From NCBI GenBank assembly GCA_032433765.1, contig JAVIAB010000159.1:2418001-2482000 (forward strand): a DNA stretch of 64,000 nucleotides, written 5' to 3'. A program made the translations under genes and the position numbers. Shown piece after piece: positions 1 through 11,275 of the stretch. The DNA comes from Megaustenia siamemsis. Lineage: Eukaryota; Mollusca; Gastropoda; Stylommatophora; Ariophantidae. The notes below the pieces were generated by a model. The model saw only the letters and a list, made by a program, of their open reading frames with translations, searched no databases and had not been told where the DNA came from. How positions within the stretch are numbered: position 1 is the first letter of the stretch; each line of letters opens with the position of its first letter.

Positions 1-201
1 AGAAATCATAACTCTCCATGTCTGTAGGTTAGTAAGTCTTTCTCCAACAGAAGAAGCTACATAGACCAGAAATCATAACTCTCCATGTCTGTAGGTTAGT
101 AAGTCTTTCTCCAACAGAAGATGGTACATAGACCAGAAATCATAACTCTCCATGTCTGTAGGTTAGTAAGTCTTTCTCTAACCAAAGATGGTACATAGAC
201 C
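1..201. repeat. 67-bp tandem repeat, three copies
   Basis: Three nearly identical 67-bp units begin at 1, 68 and 135; a fragment of a fourth starts at 202. The array is cut by the window start, so its true length is unknown. No coding potential is seen. Confidence 0.9.
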
Positions 202-1395
202 AGAAATCATAGGAAAGATGATTTTATCATTTGGAGAGATGATTTTCTCACAGGACACCAGGAACATAACATAGTGAAAGATTAGCTATAATGTTATCTA
301 GGGAAGCCCAGTAAAAACACTTATAAAATGGGAAGCAGTAGGGCCAAGACTAATACAAACAACATTTAAAACAATAAAAAACAAAATAAAAATACACATT
401 GTTAAATGCTGTGCACCAACCAATGATAAGGAAGGTGTAGTTAAAGATGAATTCTACAAACAGTTGCAATGTCAAATGGATGGAAGACGAGCATGAGATA
501 TAATTTTGGTGGGAGATCTAAACGCAATGTAGGAACAGACAATCAAGACGGAAGAGATCATGGGAAAACATGGACTTGGAGAAATGAATGAGAATGGAGT
601 AATATTCGTGACCATCTGTGCTCTTAATCAAATGAGTCTAGGAGGAACACTATTTCAACATAAAAAAATACATAAAGCTACATTATGTGTCACAAAATCA
701 TTGAATGGAGAATCAAATTGACAACATATGTAATAATAAAAGTTTAAAGCATCACTTACAGGTTGTGAAAGTATATAGAGAAGATGTGGTGCTTCAGATC
801 ATCATCTTCTGCTAGCCAAACTTAAATGTAAAAGATATACTACAACAGTTAAGGGTAGACAGTATTTCAATGTAGGGTTTCTTAAAGAGCAAGGAATTAA
901 AGATAAATTTGCAGTCACAGTATCAAACAAATACCAAGTCCTTCAAAAACTAGAAAATACAATAAACATAGAAGGTCAGTTGAAAGAGGTAAAGGATATA
1001 TGGAAAGAGGCAGGTGAAGAACTCTGGGAAAAAGAGAATGCCAGAATAAGGCATCGATGACAGCAGAGACCCTGGATACAATTAAAGAAAGAAAGAATAA
1101 AAACGCAGACATAAATAAAAAAGCAAAACGAGAAGTACTAAAGCCAAGACACAGGAAACTTACACAGAGGTGAACAAAGAAGTGAGAAGATGCATTAAAA
1201 GGGTAAGAGAAACTATATAGATGAACTAGCTAAAGATGCTGCAAACAAAGGAAATATGAAAGAATTGTACAACAGCACAAAGAAATTAAGTGGAACATGC
1301 TTACAGATTAATGCATTTATTAAAGATAAGAAATAAAACCAGCTTAGTAATATATAGGAATAAATGAAGAGATTAAGGAGCACTTTGAAGAACTC

Positions 1396-1791
1396 TTGTG
1401 CACACCCGGCCCTCTGGATATACAACCAGCAGAGGAAGAGTTACACGTTAACTGTAGAAAGCCAAGCAAGGAAGAAATAATGAAAGCCATCAAGCTATTT
1501 AAAAATGGTAAAGCCACAGGACCAGATGAAATTCCTTCAGAAGCCATAGAAGTAGATACCTCTACCAAGATGTTACATAATCTACTAGATAAAATATGGG
1601 AGAGGGAAGAAATACATAAAGACTGGAAAGGTTATATGATAAAACTACCAAAAGAAAGGAAGTTTACAGGAGTGCACAAATTATGGGGAATTATGCTACT
1701 TAATGACAGAAGTAATGGTAACAACAAAGAAAAAGACATCACCTCAGTGCAAGATAAAGACAAGTGGAACAATATTAAAACAGGTAAATGA
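1396..1791 (+). pseudogene. Reverse transcriptase N-terminal fragment of R1
   Basis: This open stretch encodes the conserved linker that precedes the RT palm in RTE-like LINEs: a KAIKLFKNGKATGPDEIP block, then the MLHNLLDKIWE helix and the IKLPKE strand. After about residue 95 the reading departs from the family, because the sequence jumps from the NYRGI-type region straight into the post-palm region. That marks an internal deletion of the catalytic core. It is a relic inside the larger element. Confidence 0.75.
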
Positions 1792-2364
1792 ATTTAAATA
1801 TTTGGGAACTTTGTTAACCTCAGATGGAAGATGTACAAAAGAGGTGAGATGTAGAATGGCTCAGGCAAAAGCAGCTTTCCAAAAAATGAGGAAGATAATA
1901 TGCAATCCATTTTTGACAATAGAAACAAGAAAATGAGTTCTTAAATGTTACGTAGAGCCAGTCTTAACATATGGATGCGAGTCATGGACAATAGGACAAC
2001 AGACAAGAAAATCACTGGAGTCTGTAGAAATGTGGTTTTACTCAAGAATGTTGAGAATACCATGGACAGCTAAGAAGAGTAATGAAGAGGTTCTGAGAGA
2101 GGTCAAAGCAAAAAGAGAGCTAATTTCCAATATTAGGAAGAAACATTCATCATTTTTGGGCCATGTAATGAGAAGAGAACAACTTGAATATATTGTAACA
2201 ACTGGAAAAATTGAGGGACGAAGAGATAGAGGGAAGCAAAGAGAAAAATAACAGACAGCTTAAGAGAATGGCTTGGCAGAAGGTCAACAACATAAATGAT
2301 AAATAGCTGCCGAGATCGAAAGTTGTGGAGAGACATGATCACCTACGCCACTAGGCCCAATACT

Positions 2365-2365
<1 letters not shown>

Positions 2366-2443
<78 letters not shown>
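2366..2443. repeat. (ATG)n microsatellite at LINE 3' end
   Basis: About 26 uninterrupted trinucleotide units. It is the 3' tail of the R1 element on its left and abuts an oppositely oriented R2 fragment on its right. Confidence 0.95.
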
Positions 2444-3235
2444 AATGTCTTCATGGTATTAAATTACTTTTTGCCATTCCTATTTTTTTGTTTATTTCAG
2501 TTGTACATTTTCCATCACTGGTTATAGTACGTCCAAGGCAGCTGCAGCTCTGAACTGTCTCCAGGTCTATTCCTTCAATTTTGATATCCACTTGTGGGTT
2601 TTGAGTATTTCCTTTGTTTATGACCATTGTTTTAGTCTTTTTGATATTCATATCTAGTCCTTATTTGTTGCTTATCATTTTTATTTCATTAAGTAATTGG
2701 TGTAGATCTTTAGGATTTTCTGCTAGTAGTACAGTATCGTCAGCATATCTTAAGTTATTGATTATCTTTCCATTTATTTGTAGGCCTGGCATCTCTATGA
2801 TGTTTTTAAAGATTTGCTCAGTGTATAGATTGAACAAGCTTGGTGATAGGATGCATCCCTGTCTTACTCCTCTTTTTATATCAATGGGTGTAGAGTTCTC
2901 TTTGTTATATTTTATTATTGCCGTTTGCTCCCAGTATGGATTACATATTAGTCGTATGTCCATGTCATCTAGATGTATCTCTTTTAGGCATTCTATAAGT
3001 TGTTTGTGGTGTACTATATCAAAAGCTTTGGTGTAGTCTATGAAGCAGGCATATATTGGTTTGTTTACTTCTGTGTACTTTTTGATTAATGTTCTCATGC
3101 AGAATATGGCTTCTTTTGTCTTCTATTTTTCCTAAATCCAAGTTGCTGCTCATCTAATTCAGTATTGATTTTATTCTGAATTCTTCTTTATATAACTTTC
3201 AGCTAGATTTTTGTAACATGGCTCATTAGGCTTAT
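2444..3235 (-). pseudogene. RTE-like LINE RT fragment (family R2), minus strand
   Basis: Read on the minus strand, 3098-2661 encodes RT palm blocks in order: CFIDYTKAFD (motif A), RGVRQGCILSPSLFN (motif B region) and NLRYADDTVLLAE (catalytic YADD). The downstream piece 2651-2451 carries MNIKKTKTMVINK and the LGRTITSDGKC strand, then stops at a junction with the neighbouring microsatellite. Upstream, 3099-3235 continues in broken frames. The catalytic aspartates are present but the element lacks endonuclease and C-terminus, so it is a truncated copy. The junction near 2444 recurs near 22072. Confidence 0.8.
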
Positions 3236-3254
3236 TGTTCTAAAGTCACTGCAT

Positions 3255-3544
3255 TCAACTGCACACGATATCATCATTCATCGTAAACAATTGGAATATC
3301 GAAACATGATCAAAACGGATGAGACACACAGCTCAGGGTGTGCACAGAGCACTTAACTCAGTAGCTCCTGCAACAAACGGGATTTGGAATAGCACGTCAG
3401 CCACAAAATCAGCGGGTTTACACAACAGTCATTAAGATACCTGGCTTTTGGTTTCTGGGGGAAAAAACAAATCATGTCCTATGGGCTGCCCGAAATACAG
3501 AGATTATGCCATGTCAAGTAGTGACGTCATTAGTTGATATTGGA

Positions 3545-3599
<55 letters not shown>

Positions 3600-4000
3600 G
3601 ACCATGACTCAATCAGAGTAGGACGTCCAGACTCTCATACGAAGACAGCTGTTTAAGCCTGTTAGATCCACTCCGATTGAGTACCCGTTAAAACGTTGCA
3701 CTGTGTTCTGCGCCAGTGGCCCAGTGCATCCGATTTCAGCCAGCATTTTTTCAGGTTTCCTTTCCTTAGCCTTTGATTGTTCCCAATCTTCCTGCAAGGC
3801 AGCAGTTGATCTTTTCTGTCGGGGGATTCTGCCCTTAGATGGTCGGCCCTCCCAGGTTTACGAGCACCATCTGCCCGAGTCACTAGAGGTGACTAACACA
3901 GACATGCGACTTGTAATATGAGGAAACTGCAACAAGGAACACTTTTCATGCATAGCCTTCATTTGTTCCCGCCGCCTATCCCCATATACCGGTAAGTCAC
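3255..4000 (+). repeat. Dispersed repeat S2, interrupted copy
   Basis: The segment 3255-3370 matches 33923-34030 closely, and 3905-3945 matches 34045-34090 (the shared block contains GCAAGGAACACTTTTCA). The copy here is split by the non-autonomous LINE at 3541-3885. Function is unknown; no ORF and no clear pol III boxes were found. Confidence 0.6.
3541..3885 (-). mobile_element. Internally deleted non-autonomous derivative of LINE J
   Basis: Read on the minus strand, 3885-3665 matches the 5' leader of the Jockey/I-like element at about 53222-53438. It then switches directly to that element's last ~55 bp, including the stop region and the GATTGAGTC..GCAGAGAG 3' end. A (CT)n tract at 3547-3598 is the complement of the element's (GA)n tail. 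About 3.7 kb with all coding sequence is missing, leaving only the two ends. This is the structure expected of a non-autonomous partner mobilised by the full LINE, though a one-off deletion is also possible. Confidence 0.8.
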
Positions 4001-4629
4001 GTCCTCTTGAAAATGATGATCATCGTAGCACTTGATGATGTTAGGCCATCGTTGATGACTCCAATTACGAACATATAGACACACAGTCAGTCGTCAAATT
4101 ATCCCCGTCGCACATCAAACAGCAGACCGTAAGATTTGCGCACGGTCGGTCTAGGGAACCAATACGATGACGTAGCACACAATGTCGCCAAACTCATAAT
4201 CTCGATACCTTTAGATTTCTGTCTGATTACTCAAGTGTAAACAGTCTACGACGAACAAAACACGAAGCAACTTCCCCAAAGAGACAAAACTGCGACTGAC
4301 GAAGTAGTTTACATTAATGTGTAACATGGAAATAACTTGCGTCAAAGAATCCCAATAACGGTCTTGAACAGCGAATAAGCCAAACATTTATATCGGCATT
4401 TTAGTTTAGTTCGCGAGGGAACAAATTACTGAAAATAGAGAGAAATGGAGAATGTTGACTAAGTATGTCAGCTTGGCCTCCACTATATCCTGCCGTGTTA
4501 GAGAAGTTAGCCGTAACTCAAGAACAATATCGACCGGTAGAAAAGCTTATTCTTTCTGTCTTCTAAACGTGTCCTTCTTTATACACACAACCAGAGATTT
4601 TAAGTTTCAGAGTTGATATTTCTGGTAAG
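4001..4629. other. No recognisable feature
   Basis: Mixed-composition sequence with no long ORF, no tandem structure and no motif I recognise. Confidence 0.5.
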
Positions 4630-4912
4630 AGCAGGTGATCAACAGAAGATCTATGTTAATAATGATATGATAGACAGACCTCTAATTGATGACTTAGACT
4701 TTCCTGATGACATAGCTCTCCTACAAACTGATACAAGATATAATAAACATATGTAATAAGATATCACAATAACTGGGACTGAAAATAAATAGAGATTAGA
4801 CTTAAACAATGAGGAATAATGCAGTTTGCAATAATCAATTAACAATGGGAGAAATGCCTCTACTAAAAGCACAATCTTACATATATCAGGGCAGTAATAC
4901 AGTAGGGTGACC

Positions 4913-5758
4913 ATTCGTCCCCGATTTCCAGGGACAGTCCCCGGAATGTAGAAGTTGTTCCCGAAAGAAATTTGTCCCCGATTTTGTCCCCGATTTCAGT
5001 GAATAAATACATGGTCATACACGGAATCGGCCCTCTTTTAAAGTAATCAATAGGACTCAGGACGTTACTGAGTTGTGTTTCTTTATCCCAGACTGAGCGG
5101 CATTAGCAAGAAGATAAAAGAGAAGACTTGGACGCGTTGTGTCGGAGATAGCTCTTTGAACTCTTGAAGCGCGGTGATACGTCACTTCTATTCCCACCAC
5201 TCACTTCTATTGGGATGGGTTTAATTTTTAAAAAACCAGACACTCTCTCTCCCCCCACCCCTGCCTTTCCGGACATCTCCCGCCAAAGTATCTCACCAAA
5301 GTCACCAACAGTAAAAACTAACATTAATTTATCGTGTGAAAGCTTCAGTGAAAAACTTCTTCAAATCATGAGATCTTGAGAAAGATACACTCAAAACAAC
5401 AAGTACCGCGCCGAGGCAACAACCTCTTCAGTATAAATAAAGTATTGTAAACATTACTTTAATACTGCAATTGATATATATATATATGTTGTTTAATTTT
5501 TTTTAATTTTAAATATTTTTTTTTAATTGAGAAACACAACTAGCTATTGTAATGTCATTAAGTGCGTGTATCGCATAAGTACCGTGAATATTAAAAAAAA
5601 ATAAAATCAAACAGCAAATGAACAGTTATTATGAAATTTAAAGTTATCTTTTTTTTTTGCATCTACAAAATTTCTTGCGCACACACAGTCACACACCCAC
5701 CCACACATATTATAAATATATATATATAAATAAATATATATATGTATACACACGCACC

Positions 5759-5813
<55 letters not shown>

Positions 5814-5923
5814 TTCGTCCCTGATTTTGTGGGACAGTCTCAGAAATAAGATAAAAATCCTCTGAAATGTAAAAAATATGACAAATGTCCCCGGAAACCA
5901 TGGGAAAAAAATGGTCACCCTAA
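4913..5923. mobile_element. Short-TIR DNA transposon, non-autonomous, hAT-like guess
   Basis: The ends are inverted: TAGGGTGACCAT on the left and ATGGTCACCCTA on the right, with related GTCCCCG-rich sequence just inside both ends. It sits inside a LINE whose coding sequence resumes on the far side, so the borders are well supported. No transposase is visible; the interior has a short open stretch at 5164-5379 and AT/CA microsatellites. A target duplication is not clear: flanks share only ATACA with offsets. The TAGGGTGACC end resembles hAT-type ends from memory, so the superfamily is a guess. Confidence 0.65.
5700..5812. repeat. (CA)n/(TA)n microsatellite
   Basis: Mixed CACA and TATA runs, longest 5774-5811, inside the DNA transposon. 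Confidence 0.9.
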
Positions 5924-6630
5924 ACATACACATCAGGAGAAACAGTGAACGATAATAAAAAAAAAAAAAAAAAAAACCAAGTGGAGCATTTGTTGCACTA
6001 AGAAACATGGAAATCCAAAGAAATTAGGTTAAATACAAAAAATTCAAATGAAAAATTGACACAGACTTCATTAAAGGATGCTAGCGCAGAATAATTTGAT
6101 GGAAATGGCAGGACAAAATCACTAATGTAGAATGATGGTAAAGTACCAGTCAAATACCAGTGGACAAACAGGTAGAACAAAGACGATGGCGCTGGATAAG
6201 ACACACACTGCAGAATCCAAATGAGATTATTACACGACAGGCCCATTTTTAGAATCCCCAATGTAAAAGACAAAGAGGAAGATCAAAATATTTTTGGAGA
6301 AAACAGGTGGAACCAGAGATAAAGATGATGGGGAAGACATTGAATGATTTTAAAAAAGTGGAAAGTAACAGAACGGTGTGGGAGGTGCTTGTTGAAGACC
6401 TATGCTCCACAGGGAGTTGAAAGGTAGGAGAAGAAGACGACCGACCTTTAGCTGAGACCTTCGTTGGAATGATAGACATTTGAAATTGTGACATCTTGGA
6501 AGTTCTAAACGATTGTATGCTGGCAATCTCCGTACTGCTTCCACGCGTATACTTTAAAGAACATCAATATTTATGTTTCATTAATTTATTTAAGACAGGT
6601 AATTCTACAATACTTTCTGTATCAGGTCGA

Positions 6631-6636
6631 GACAGG
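6631..6636. repeat. Target-site duplication, left copy
   Basis: GACAGG immediately outside the left terminal repeat, partner to CACAGG at 13891-13896 (five of six bases agree). Confidence 0.7.
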
Positions 6637-7126
6637 AGTAGTATACAATGGTGTAACTAAGCCGTATTTGGCCGTAAATTAACAAAGCTATATAGTGTGG
6701 TGCGCAGCGCACCACATGTACACGAGAGACAAGGGGAGTTAACTATGACATTTCGTGTCGAGGTGTTGACCTCTAGTCCCGGTGACCATGGAAGTGACCT
6801 GTTTATGTTTGGTGTGTGCTGACTTTGGAGGTCTTGGTGTACTTGAGCGATAGTGATAGGTTAGTAGATTATACAACATCAATGAAAAACAATCAATATA
6901 AAACAAAAGACGAAGATATATTTTATTCTTTTATTATCTCAATAGGTGTATAACATTACAAACATATTCAGTACATTGAGTAAATATATAGTACAGGGAT
7001 AACATTTATTTATAGCTATGTAGTTGGGTGTCTGCTTAGCGTTGTACCATAAATGAAGCATACGGGTGAAACTGTTAGAGATTCCTGGTTAGTCTAAGCT
7101 GGTAGTGTAAAGAGTTAAATATCTAA

Positions 7127-7376
7127 CCGTTAGAGTTAGGGTTAGGGTTAGGTTCACCATTAGGGTTAGGGTTAGGTTCACCGTTAGGGTTAGGGTTAGG
7201 TTCACCGTTAGTGTTAGGGTTAGGTTCACCGTTAGGGTTAGGGTAAGGGTTAGGGGTAGGTTCACCATTAGGGTTAGGGTTAGGGTTAGGTTAACCGTTA
7301 GGGTTAGGGTTAGGGTTAGGGTTAGGTTCACCGTTAGGGTTAGGGTTAGGTTCACCATTAGGGATAGGGTTAGGGC
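7127..7376 (+). repeat. Interstitial telomere-like TTAGGG array, left arm
   Basis: Runs of TTAGGG in groups of two to four, separated by TTCACC or TTAACC spacers. It abuts the end of a polymerase fragment. The inverted counterpart is at 13147-13403. The regular interruptions show it is not a true telomere. Confidence 0.9.
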
Positions 7377-7762
7377 GTTTTGGTGTATGCTTTAACACCT
7401 TTACAGTTTATACAGTCTGTCTTGCTAATATGCGCATCGCAAAACTCGGCAGGAAACCAGTCTTTATATACACTATTAAGCTCATCCCGCAGACCTGACT
7501 TAACTATGTCCTCTAACTTAGGGGCGCTTAAGGCTAAGTATAAACTATCAGTATCTGTTTCACATAACTGAAAGTCGGACCTATCTACAAACTTATCTAA
7601 GAACTCAAAATAAAAATCTAAAATACGAAGTTTCGCATGTTGATACACGAAGAAACCGATTTGTAGGGGTAAGTCCCAAACAGTTTTCTTTTTCTCCATC
7701 TCAATTTCGAAAAGATCCACACCTATTTCAGTCATCTTTTTAAACCGGGAACTGTTTATCAT
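7370..7762 (-). pseudogene. Family B DNA polymerase fragment 1, left arm
   Basis: A 130-residue reading frame covering part of the palm and thumb of a Polinton/virus-type family B DNA polymerase. It contains the block VWDLPLQIGFFVYQ, an aliphatic helix (AKLRILDFY) and the catalytic motif C as DTDSLYLALS. The exonuclease domain, motif A and motif B are absent, so it cannot polymerise DNA. The reading frame ends in a cysteine-bearing tail (CINCKG) just before the telomere-like array. The same frame is repeated inverted at 12759-13151 with a few substitutions. Confidence 0.8.
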
Positions 7763-7782
7763 TTTCTAGACTTCTCTGTATC

Positions 7783-7797
7783 TCTCTCTCTCTCTCG

Positions 7798-7838
<41 letters not shown>
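7783..7838. repeat. (CT)n microsatellite, left arm
   Basis: Imperfect CT tract with CGCT interruptions; its inverted partner at 12673-12741 is longer. Confidence 0.9.
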
Positions 7839-7840
<2 letters not shown>

Positions 7841-8662
7841 AACCACTACTAGACTTCTTTCCTACCATTCGTACTTTATATACATCACCATTAATACAAC
7901 TGAAATTCCTTTAATGATAACCTATCACATCGTTATGAGATAAGAGAAAAACAGAAAAAAAATTCAACTTACACCGTAAAATATTCCACTACAACACAGA
8001 CCGCTAGACTGAACAGTACTATGAAAATAAACTTCCGTGAATCAAGCGCGCTTATAACACGAAGTCTCACATCCGACTAGTTTAAATATAATCTGGTAAA
8101 TAAAAGTTGGACGACACTATTCCACCCTCGACTAACATCTAGGTTAACCAATCAGAGAGAGGATTTCTATCGGACACCCATCAACGAAATGACTGACCTT
8201 TGGATTAACTAATCAGAGAAGAGGATTACTGTTATCGTGATAACTGACCTCATTTTCAGCTTCAAGTGCTGTCGAGTCTGATGCATGGGTTACTTTAAAG
8301 CGATTCGGCCCCTGATACAATCCACCTAGCGGGTCAATGGTGGGGGAAATAATACAAGTGGCGGGTTACTTGAACGCGTTTTGACCCCTGATGCAATACC
8401 AGGAGTTCCATGACAGTTATAAATAGTTGGATACAACGAGCAGGAAGTTATATTCAAGGTCCAAAATGTTAGACCAAATCACTAAGATTTTACCACCAGA
8501 ACACAGAAATTTAGGCTCATATTAAAAAAGTCGACCTTAAAACCATACAAATCTACTCCCATACTCATAAAAGTTAGACACATCAAACAGATAATTACTT
8601 CCAAACTCCAAAAAGTTAGAACAATTGCCTCGATCGTTCTCTAACATTACCTCGAGCGTTCT

Positions 8663-9130
8663 CTAACATTGCCACGATCGTTCTTTAACATTGCCTCCAG
8701 CGTTCTCTTCATAAGTTTCGGAAGGGAACCATTTGTCGTACTGGGAGAAAAACTCGTTTACCCTATCCCTTTTAACGACCCCTTCTAATGATGACTCGCT
8801 GAGTGCCAAGTACAGACTATCTGTATCCATTTCACAGAGTTGAAAGTCGGACCTCTCTACGAATCTATCCAGGAAGTCATAGTAAAATTCCAACATTCGC
8901 AATTTGGCGTACTGGTAGACGAAAAATCCAATCTGTGAAGGAAGATCCCACACGATACTTCGTTTTCCAAGCGACACCTCATACAGGTCTTCACCAATAG
9001 GCGTCATGGTTTTAAACAGGGGGTTATTTACCAACTTTGTTGCATTGGCCCCCTCTTTAACATAGGTCACGTTCACATGTTTCCCCAAATTCGTCAAGGT
9101 CTTCCCATAGGCCGAGAAAAATATTACCAC
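8663..9130 (-). pseudogene. Family B DNA polymerase fragment 2, left arm
   Basis: A 155-residue frame from the polymerase palm. It starts at the remains of motif B (SAYGKT, where the family has NSxYG), continues through VWDLPSQIGFFVYQYAK, and includes motif C as MDTDSLYLALS. It is a diverged paralogue of fragment 1 in the same arm and the same orientation. The upstream boundary coincides with the inner end of the inverted arm, so motif A and the exonuclease domain were lost when the arm was formed. The C-terminus runs into short GATCG repeats. The inverted copy is at 11276-11743. Confidence 0.8.
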
Positions 9131-9146
9131 CAGATCACAAAAATGT

Positions 9147-9597
9147 TTGTAACCCTAAAAAATGGTAAGGGGGGTAACAATTTCAAAAGTGATTTTTAAG
9201 TTAATTTTTGGTGTGGGGATGTCTAAAATAAAGTTTCGGATATGCCTAGAGTGAAAATTTACGATTTTTTTTACCGATTTCATGGGCGTAACCCTCAAAA
9301 ATGGTCCGGGGGTAAAATCCTAAAAGTGGTTTTTAATGTAAATCTTTGTTATGGGGATGTCTAAAATAAAGTTTGGGGTATGCCTAGAGTGAAAATTTAC
9401 GATTTTTACCGATTTCATGGGCGTAACCCTCAAAAACGGTAAGGGGGGTAACAATTTCAAAAGTGATTTTTAAGTTAATTTTTGGTATGGTGATGGCTAA
9501 AATAAAGTTTTAGGTAAGCCTACGTGCTAAAATTACGATTTTTATCGATTCCATGGGCGTAACCCTAAAAAATGATCAGGGGGTAAACTCATAAAAT
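9147..9597. repeat. ~165-bp tandem repeats in spacer, about three copies
   Basis: Three diverged units share GGGCGTAACCCT and CTAAAATAAAGTTT blocks. They lie directly inside the left arm. No coding potential is seen. Confidence 0.75.
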
Positions 9598-10085
9598 TGC
9601 CATCATACGTCAAAATCTTTTTAGTAACACATCCGGTATTGCCTCAGAGGTCAGTTCTATTTTTAGTAACACCTCTAGGGTTTCAAGTGTATATATTTGA
9701 GAAGCTTGTAATCAGACATACGCTTACAGTTGTTGACGATGGATGTGTCTCGTACCTTCAAACACATAAAAGTAAGTGTTATCTTAGATCTTTAATGTTA
9801 TAGTATGTTACTTTAGTAACCTATTTTCGAAAAGTTGTTTTTTTTAGTATCCACGTGTTATTTGTGTAACCTAAAATCATCTAGTTTTAAGACATAGAGA
9901 GACACAGGGGCTGCGTTACTTTCACACACAAGCTCAAATAACGCGACAGGGTTAGACAAACCCTTGTTAGTTAACAACAGAAATGACTTTGAAACGTTTA
10001 TCGATAGATTAAATGAAAGTGATATATTAGGTTATACAGACAAAAATAGGGAGACAATCAAATACACATTGGAAGCCTTAGTCAG
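9598..10085. other. Spacer sequence without recognised feature
   Basis: Contains a short open stretch from 9964 (LVNNRNDFETFIDRLNES) that flows into the minisatellite. I do not recognise it. It may be a remnant of an element gene. Confidence 0.4.
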
Positions 10086-10089
10086 TACG

Positions 10090-11258
10090 AGTGTTTTTCA
10101 GCCTTTGCTTCCTAGTTTTCTGTCCTTGCCTCTTAGGTTTCTGCCATTGCCTCCTAGGTTTCTGTCCTTGCCTCCTAGGTTTCTGTCCTTGCCTCCTAGG
10201 TTTCTGCCCTTGCCTCCTAGGTTTCTGACCTTGCCTCCTAGGTTTCTGTCTTTGCCTCTTAGGTTTCTGCCCTTGCCTCTTAGGTTTCTGCCCTTGCCTC
10301 CTAGGTTTCTGCCCTTGCCTCCTAGGTTTCTGTCCTTGCCTCCTAGGTTTCTGTCCTTGCCTCCTAGGTTTCTGCCCTTGCCTCCTAGGTTTCTGACCTT
10401 GCCTCCTAGGTTTCTGTCTTTGCCTCTTAGGTTTCTGCCCTTGCCTCTTAGGTTTCTGCCCTTGCCTCCTAGGTTTCTGCCCTTGCCTCCTAGGTTTCTG
10501 TCCTTGCCTCCTAGGTTTCTGCCCTTGCCTCCTAGGTTTCTGTCCTTGCCTCCTAGGTTTCTGCCCTTGCCTCCTAGGTTTCTGACCTTGCCTCCTAGGT
10601 TTCTGATCTTGCCTCCTAGGTTTCTGTCTTTACCTCTTAGGTTTCTGCCCTTGCCTCCTAGGTTTCTGCCCGTGCCTCCTAGGTTTCTGCCCTTGCCTCC
10701 TAGGTTTCTGCCCTTGCCTCCTAGGTTTCTGACCTTGCCTCCTAGGTTTCTGTCTTTGCCTCTTAGGTTTCTGCCCTTGCCTCTTAGGTTTCTGCCCTTG
10801 CCTCCTAGGTTTCTGCCCTTGCCTCCTAGGTTTCTGTCCTTGCCTCCTAGGTTTCTGTCCTTGCCTCCTAGGTTTCTGCTCTTGCCTTTTAGGTTTCTGA
10901 CCTTGCCTCCTAGGTTTCTGTCTTTGCCTCTTAGGTTTCTGCCCTTGCCTCTTAGGTTTCTGCCCTTGCCTCCTAGGTTTCTGCCCTTGCCTCCTAGGTT
11001 TCTGTCCTTGCCTCCTAGGTTTCTGCCCTTGCCTCCTAGGTTTCTGTCCTTGCCTCCTAGGTTTCTGCCCTTGCCTCCTAGGTTTCTGACCTTGCCTCCT
11101 AGGTTTCTGATCTTGCCTCCTAGGTTTCTGTCTTTACCTCTTAGGTTTCTGCCCTTGCCTCCTAGGTTTCTGCCCGTGCCTCCTAGGTTTCTGCCCTTGC
11201 CTCCTAGGTTTCTGACCTTGTCTCCTAGGTTTCTGACCTTGCCTCCTAGGTTTCTGCC
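10090..11258. repeat. 21-bp minisatellite in spacer of foldback element
   Basis: About 55 copies of a unit of the type CTTGCCTCCTAGGTTTCTG plus two bases. The period is a multiple of three and the consensus lacks a stop in this frame, so a long open reading frame (9964-11271) results. The FLPLPPR-type repeat protein is not credible as a gene. A variant TCTTTACC occurs at 10627 and 11131, exactly 504 bp (24 units) apart, indicating block duplication. Confidence 0.95.
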
Positions 11259-11275
11259 TACATTTTTGTGATCTG

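Larger units (their letters stand above)
345..2443 (+). mobile_element. Decayed RTE-like LINE (family R1), plus strand
   Basis: A non-LTR retrotransposon relic read in several broken frames. An endonuclease/exonuclease/phosphatase-type domain lies at about 390-850: motifs VKCCAPTND, LVGDLNA and KHGLGEMNENG are visible, with stops and frameshifts between them. The N-terminal reverse-transcriptase linker follows at 1396-1690 (KNGKATGPDEIPSEA, then a DWK..IKLPK block). The central palm with the YADD box is missing. The C-terminal region is at 1760-2340 (FKYLGTLLTSDGR; then FLGHVMRREQLEYIVTTGKI). The element ends in a trinucleotide repeat at 2366-2443, the usual style of 3' end for RTE elements. 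It cannot encode an active protein. Clade assignment rests on motif resemblance to BovB/RTE-type proteins. Confidence 0.8.
4630..6425 (+). mobile_element. Decayed LINE (family D), split by a DNA transposon
   Basis: Before the insertion, 4670-4740 encodes LIDDLDFPDDIALLQ, the RT catalytic box with A changed to P in FADD. The part to 4912 runs into a YIYQGSNT block. After the insertion, 5990-6420 encodes the C-terminal region with WQDKITNVE, RWRWIRHTLQNP, KRQRGRSKYFW and VLVEDLCSTGS, in several frames. The same C-terminus occurs on the minus strand at 50649-51011, which supports the family assignment. Stops and shifts make it non-functional. Confidence 0.8.
6637..9146. repeat. Left inverted arm of foldback element
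   Basis: About 2.5 kb that is near-identical, in inverted orientation, to 11260-13890. Differences are mainly array lengths (dinucleotide tract, TTAGGG-like array, short GATCG repeats) plus scattered substitutions, some of which change amino acids in the polymerase fragments. Confidence 0.92.

Noticed and set aside
7127..7376. True telomere or chromosome end
   Set aside because: The arrays are short, interrupted, present twice in inverted orientation, and lie inside a transposon with unique sequence beyond.
9964..11271. 435-residue open frame rich in FLPLPPR
   Set aside because: It is the in-frame translation of a 21-bp minisatellite. The openness follows from the period and the consensus, with no start context or domain.
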